A stretch of 48,976 bases of DNA from Paludibacteraceae bacterium (GTDB lineage Bacteria > Bacteroidota > Bacteroidia > Bacteroidales > Paludibacteraceae). A model generated the notes under the pieces. It ran no database searches, had not been told where the DNA came from, and saw only the letters and a list, made by a program, of their open reading frames with translations. The stretch spans positions 1 to 48,976 of the forward strand of contig JAKSNT010000006.1 of assembly GCA_024399575.1 (NCBI GenBank), in the 5' to 3' direction. A program made the translations under genes and the position numbers. Below are positions 45,750 to 48,976 of the stretch, piece after piece (the first letter of the stretch is position 1; every line of letters starts with the position of its first letter).

Positions 45750-46526
45750 ATGGATATGAAACTTACCATTCTGATAGCCCTGTCGGCGCTTATGATACAA
45801 TGCAAGAACACGTCATCGTCAGAGACTGGCACCACAGAAACCTTTTCCATTCCGACATCTGACACTACAGTTACGGCACAGTCGATGTCTGCCTCCTCCC
45901 AGGCATCCATACCTTCAAGCCAAGCAGAGGCGTCAGCACTTTTTTCAGAAGCCGAACGTGCCTTCAGCGAGGGCAATAAAGAGAAAGCCTTCCAACTGTG
46001 CAGACAGGCAGCGGAACTTGGTGATGCCGATGCACAGTTCAACCTCTCAATCTTCTACTACAACGGCGATGGCACTACACGCGACCTCACTGAGACCGTC
46101 AGCTGGCTCACCAAAGCTGCTGCGCAGAACCACCCTCAGGCGATAATGCAACTCGCCGTATGCTACGAGCAAGGCATTGGTGTCAAGCACGACGACAAGA
46201 AATCCACAGAATACTACGAACGTGCGGCAATTCTCGGCAATGCCTATGCCCAGTACAGAACCGGCCTTGCCTACTACCGCGGCATAGGTGTCATCCCGAA
46301 TTACGAGACTGCCGTTGTATGGTACACCAAAGCTGCAAGACAGGGACAGCCAGAGGCAGAGAACGAACTGGGTCTCTGCTACGAGAACGGCCTTGGAGTA
46401 CATAACCTTGACACCAAAGAGGCACTGAAATGGTATAAACGTGCTGCCGGTCATGGCAACGCCACTGCCAAGCAGAACTATGAACGCCTCTCGAAATCTG
46501 AAGGCGAAATATTTGTCCCGATGTAA
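45750..46526 (+). CDS. Sel1-repeat exported protein
   Basis: 258 residues. ATG 45750 (MDMKLTILIALSALM) is chosen because the promoter excludes the earlier frame start. A hydrophobic leader ends in IQCKN; Cys at this place suggests a lipoprotein, though Gln before Cys is atypical. A Ser/Thr-rich stretch follows (about residues 20-55), then about four Sel1-like repeats: QLCRQAAELGDADAQFNLS, QLAVCYEQGIGVKHDDKKS, RTGLAYYRGIGVIPNYETA and LGLCYENGLGVHNLDTKEA. Sel1 repeats bind proteins. The role is unknown. Confidence 0.8.
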   Translation: MDMKLTILIALSALMIQCKNTSSSETGTTETFSIPTSDTTVTAQSMSASSQASIPSSQAEASALFSEAERAFSEGNKEKAFQLCRQAAELGDADAQFNLSIFYYNGDGTTRDLTETVSWLTKAAAQNHPQAIMQLAVCYEQGIGVKHDDKKSTEYYERAAILGNAYAQYRTGLAYYRGIGVIPNYETAVVWYTKAARQGQPEAENELGLCYENGLGVHNLDTKEALKWYKRAAGHGNATAKQNYERLSKSEGEIFVPM

Positions 46527-46646
46527 TAATACCATACAGGACTTATAAATCACTGATTAGCGGTACAAATCGACATCTCAGCATTATTTTCTTCAATTTT
46601 TTGAATATTTTTTTTGCATTTATATTGATATTCCGATTTTTTTTCG

Positions 46647-46655
46647 TAACTTTGC
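46647..46655 (+). promoter_or_regulatory. -7 promoter element for hppA
   Basis: TAACTTTGC, 41 nt before the hppA ATG at 46697. An upstream TTG at 46625-46627 is 19 nt away, a fair -33 match. The T-rich stretch between is unusually A/T biased. Confidence 0.6.
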
Positions 46656-46696
46656 AACTCAAAATAAACTGAAATAAATTAAACACAATATCAGTT

Positions 46697-48919
46697 ATGG
46701 ATCTTTTGAATTTCGCGTATGTCGTGCTTGCAGTATCAGTCATAGCGCTGGCATTCGCTTTCATCTTCTACAAGCAGATGAAGACAAAAGATGAAGGCAC
46801 CGACCTGATGAAAAAGATTGCCGAACATGTCCGCAAAGGCGCAATGGCATATCTGAAACAGCAGTACAAGGTTGTCTTCATCGTATTTATTGTTCTGGCC
46901 ATCATCTTCTTCGTGATGAGTATCTTCCATCTCCAGAATGGCATTGTATGGTTTGCTTTCCTCACAGGCGGTTTCTTCTCTGGTCTCGCAGGATTCTTCG
47001 GTATGAAGACAGCCACCTATGCTTCGGCACGTACGGCAAACGCAGCACGCCAGTCACTCAACAGCGGTCTTCAGGTGGCATTCCGTTCTGGTGCAGTCAT
47101 GGGACTTGTCGTAGTAGGTCTTGCACTTCTCGACGTTTCGCTCTGGTTCATCGTGCTCAAAGGCACAGGGCTCCTCGAAATGGTCGGTGCGCAGGCTGAC
47201 CTTGTCACCATAACCACCACAATGCTTACGTTCGGCATGGGTGCTTCGACACAGGCTCTCTTCGCACGTGTAGGAGGTGGCATATATACAAAAGCTGCTG
47301 ATGTAGGTGCTGACCTCGTAGGCAAAACCGAATTCAACATTCCAGAGGACGACCCTCGCAACCCTGCCACAATCGCTGACAATGTAGGCGACAATGTAGG
47401 CGACGTTGCCGGAATGGGCGCTGACCTCTATGAGTCGTATGCAGGTTCAATCCTGGCAACAATGGCTCTCGGCGCTTCTGCATTCGCCACTGCTGCCGCA
47501 CAGGGCAACGAGGCTATCCAGATGAAGGCAGTCCTCGCCCCTATGCTCATTGCTGCTGCAGGTGTAATCCTCTCGTTAATCGGTATATACATGGTGCGCA
47601 CCAAAGAGGACGCAGGCATGAAGGAACTTCTCGGGGCTCTCGGACGCGGCACCAACACCGCTGCAATACTCATAGCAGCAGCCACATTCGGGATATTCGC
47701 ATGGCTCTTCGGAACTGATACCAACCAATGGTGGCAGGTTTCGCTCTCAGTGGTCGTAGGTCTCCTTGCTGGTGTCATCATTGGCAAGGCTACCGAGTAC
47801 TACACTTCGCAGACATACAAGCCAACACAGAAAGTGTCCGAAAGTTCTACTACTGGTCCTGCCACTGTCATCATCTCAGGTCTTGGACTTGGCATGATTT
47901 CAACGGCAATCCCGGTAATCACTGTTGGTGTGGCAATAGTTCTCGCCTACCTCAGTGCAAACGGTTTCAACACTGAATTCACACCAGAAAACCTTTCCAT
48001 GGGACTTTACGGCATAGGCATCGCCGCAGTCGGCATGCTCTCGACACTTGGTATTACCCTTGCCACTGATGCATACGGTCCAATAGCCGACAACGCAGGT
48101 GGAAATGCCGAGATGAGCGGCCTCGAACCTGAGGTGCGCCGCCGCACAGACGCTCTCGATGCTCTCGGCAACACTACAGCAGCGACAGGCAAAGGTTTTG
48201 CCATTGGCTCGGCAGCCCTCACTGCTCTTGCCCTTCTCGCATCGTATGTCGAAGAGATAAAGATTGCGCTCGTCCGCATAGGCGAAGACCTTCCTAACGG
48301 GATCTCGGCAGCTGAGGCATCGCTCGTCGATTTCATGAACGCATACAACGTCAACCTCATGAACCCTATTGTTCTCGTAGGCGTATTCATCGGGGCAATG
48401 ATGGCATTCCTGTTCTGCGGAATGACGATGAATGCAGTAGGCCGTGCAGCGCAGAAGATGGTTGAGGAGGTTCGCCGACAATTCACCACCATCAAAGGAA
48501 TCCTTGAAGGAAAGGCAGAACCAGACTACGAACGCTGCGTTTCAATATCGACTAAAGGCGCACAGCACGAGATGCTCCTCCCTTCGATTCTCGCAATCGT
48601 AGTTCCTATCATTACTGGTGTCATCCTTGGCATCCAGGGTGTTCTCGGACTTCTCATCGGAGGCCTCTCGTCAGGCTTCGTGATGGCAATATTCATGGCA
48701 AACGCAGGTGGCGCATGGGACAATGCAAAGAAATATGTAGAGGAAGGCAACTTCGGTGGCAAGGGCTCTGACAGTCACAAGGCGACAGTCGTAGGCGATA
48801 CGGTGGGCGATCCTTTCAAGGACACTGCCGGTCCGTCACTGAACATCCTCATCAAGCTCATGAGCATGGTATCTATAGTAATGGCAGGTCTCACTGCTTC
48901 GTTCCACCTCTTGGGATAA
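46697..48919 (+). CDS. hppA: Membrane-bound ion-translocating pyrophosphatase
   Basis: 740 residues, about 16 transmembrane helices. Splits pyrophosphate to pump Na+ and/or H+ out of the cell. The catalytic segment [18 protein letters not shown] plus [18 protein letters not shown] binds Mg-pyrophosphate, and late [14 protein letters not shown] is conserved. The K+ marker [10 protein letters not shown] has alanine where K+-independent enzymes have lysine, so a K+-dependent enzyme (the class that includes Na+ pumps) is likely. It is the last gene and ends 21 nt before the hairpin at 48941-48976. Confidence 0.96.
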   Translation: MDLLNFAYVVLAVSVIALAFAFIFYKQMKTKDEGTDLMKKIAEHVRKGAMAYLKQQYKVVFIVFIVLAIIFFVMSIFHLQNGIVWFAFLTGGFFSGLAGFFGMKTATYASARTANAARQSLNSGLQVAFRSGAVMGLVVVGLALLDVSLWFIVLKGTGLLEMVGAQADLVTITTTMLTFGMGASTQALFARVGGGIYTKAADVGADLVGKTEFNIPEDDPRNPATIADNVGDNVGDVAGMGADLYESYAGSILATMALGASAFATAAAQGNEAIQMKAVLAPMLIAAAGVILSLIGIYMVRTKEDAGMKELLGALGRGTNTAAILIAAATFGIFAWLFGTDTNQWWQVSLSVVVGLLAGVIIGKATEYYTSQTYKPTQKVSESSTTGPATVIISGLGLGMISTAIPVITVGVAIVLAYLSANGFNTEFTPENLSMGLYGIGIAAVGMLSTLGITLATDAYGPIADNAGGNAEMSGLEPEVRRRTDALDALGNTTAATGKGFAIGSAALTALALLASYVEEIKIALVRIGEDLPNGISAAEASLVDFMNAYNVNLMNPIVLVGVFIGAMMAFLFCGMTMNAVGRAAQKMVEEVRRQFTTIKGILEGKAEPDYERCVSISTKGAQHEMLLPSILAIVVPIITGVILGIQGVLGLLIGGLSSGFVMAIFMANAGGAWDNAKKYVEEGNFGGKGSDSHKATVVGDTVGDPFKDTAGPSLNILIKLMSMVSIVMAGLTASFHLLG

Positions 48920-48940
48920 TGCGATATCAACATATCAACG

Positions 48941-48976
48941 AAAAGTTTTGCAAGACTATCTACTTGCAAAACTTTT
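48941..48976 (+). terminator. Terminator hairpin after hppA
   Basis: A perfect 14-bp stem (48941-48954 with 48963-48976), 8-nt loop and a terminal CTTTT. The window ends at the last base of the stem, so any further U run is out of view. Confidence 0.75.

Overview
This window is chromosomal DNA from a member of the Bacteroidota, most likely order Bacteroidales (Prevotella/Porphyromonas/Bacteroides-like). Four things point there. It has a PorP-GldKLMN type IX secretion (T9SS) gene cluster plus PorZ and a TamL-type lipoprotein. The -7 element TAnnTTTGC recurs at gene starts, often with TTTG or CTTG exactly 20 nt upstream. There are almost no Shine-Dalgarno sequences. The tmRNA has a GExxYAL-type tag. 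I cannot fix the genus. The content is mostly conserved core genome; I see no insertion sequence, prophage, CRISPR array, tRNA or rRNA.

Layout. 1-6 kb (minus): TamL-like outer-membrane lipoprotein, C69 dipeptidase and M3 peptidyl-dipeptidase (cut by the window edge). 6.1-6.9 kb (plus): a SpoU/TrmH-type RNA methyltransferase, divergent from TamL. 7-15.9 kb (minus): small DUF2795-like protein, porP, gldK, gldL, gldM, gldN and two OmpA-family genes, the T9SS trans-envelope motor and ring. 16-26.7 kb (minus): a tightly packed run of porZ, phosphoethanolamine-transferase-like gene, DPP4, dnaX, msbA-like ABC exporter, methyltransferase-like gene and PduO-type adenosyltransferase, with junctions from 8-nt overlaps to 3-nt gaps. 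26.8-28.6 kb (plus): 33-nt tandem repeats, an AAA/DUF4143-type ATPase and a cupin lipoprotein. 28.7-31.4 kb (minus): tmRNA, RNase Y, ZapA and a coiled-coil protein. 31.6-36.3 kb (plus): dxs-trkA-trkH. 36.4-40.1 kb (minus): outer-membrane protein, AlaX-like editing protein, TlpA-like lipoprotein and two tandem PrsW-like membrane proteases. 40.3-43.9 kb (plus): class I fumarase and topoisomerase III. 43.9-45.6 kb (minus): adenine deaminase. 45.7-48.9 kb (plus): Sel1-repeat protein and a membrane pyrophosphatase, ending in a hairpin at the window edge.

How it fits together. Much of the left half concerns the envelope. GldL/GldM form the inner-membrane motor, GldK/GldN the periplasmic ring, PorP and the OmpA proteins lie at the outer membrane, and PorZ works at the cell surface with the sortase PorU (not in this window). 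TamL, MsbA and the phosphoethanolamine-transferase-like enzyme also act on outer-membrane protein or lipid. DPP4, C69 and M3 peptidases suggest use of oligopeptides. The right half carries ion energetics (TrkAH, ion-pumping pyrophosphatase), isoprenoid entry (Dxs), purine salvage and DNA topology.

The observations most worth following are a tmRNA tag ending in -LVA instead of -LAA, an A8 slippery run in dnaX at the place where E. coli makes its gamma subunit, the 33-nt repeats that run into the promoter of the AAA ATPase gene, and an 18-bp inverted repeat between trkH and the 3' end of a prsW gene. No intergenic stretch exceeds 300 bases once the tmRNA is counted.
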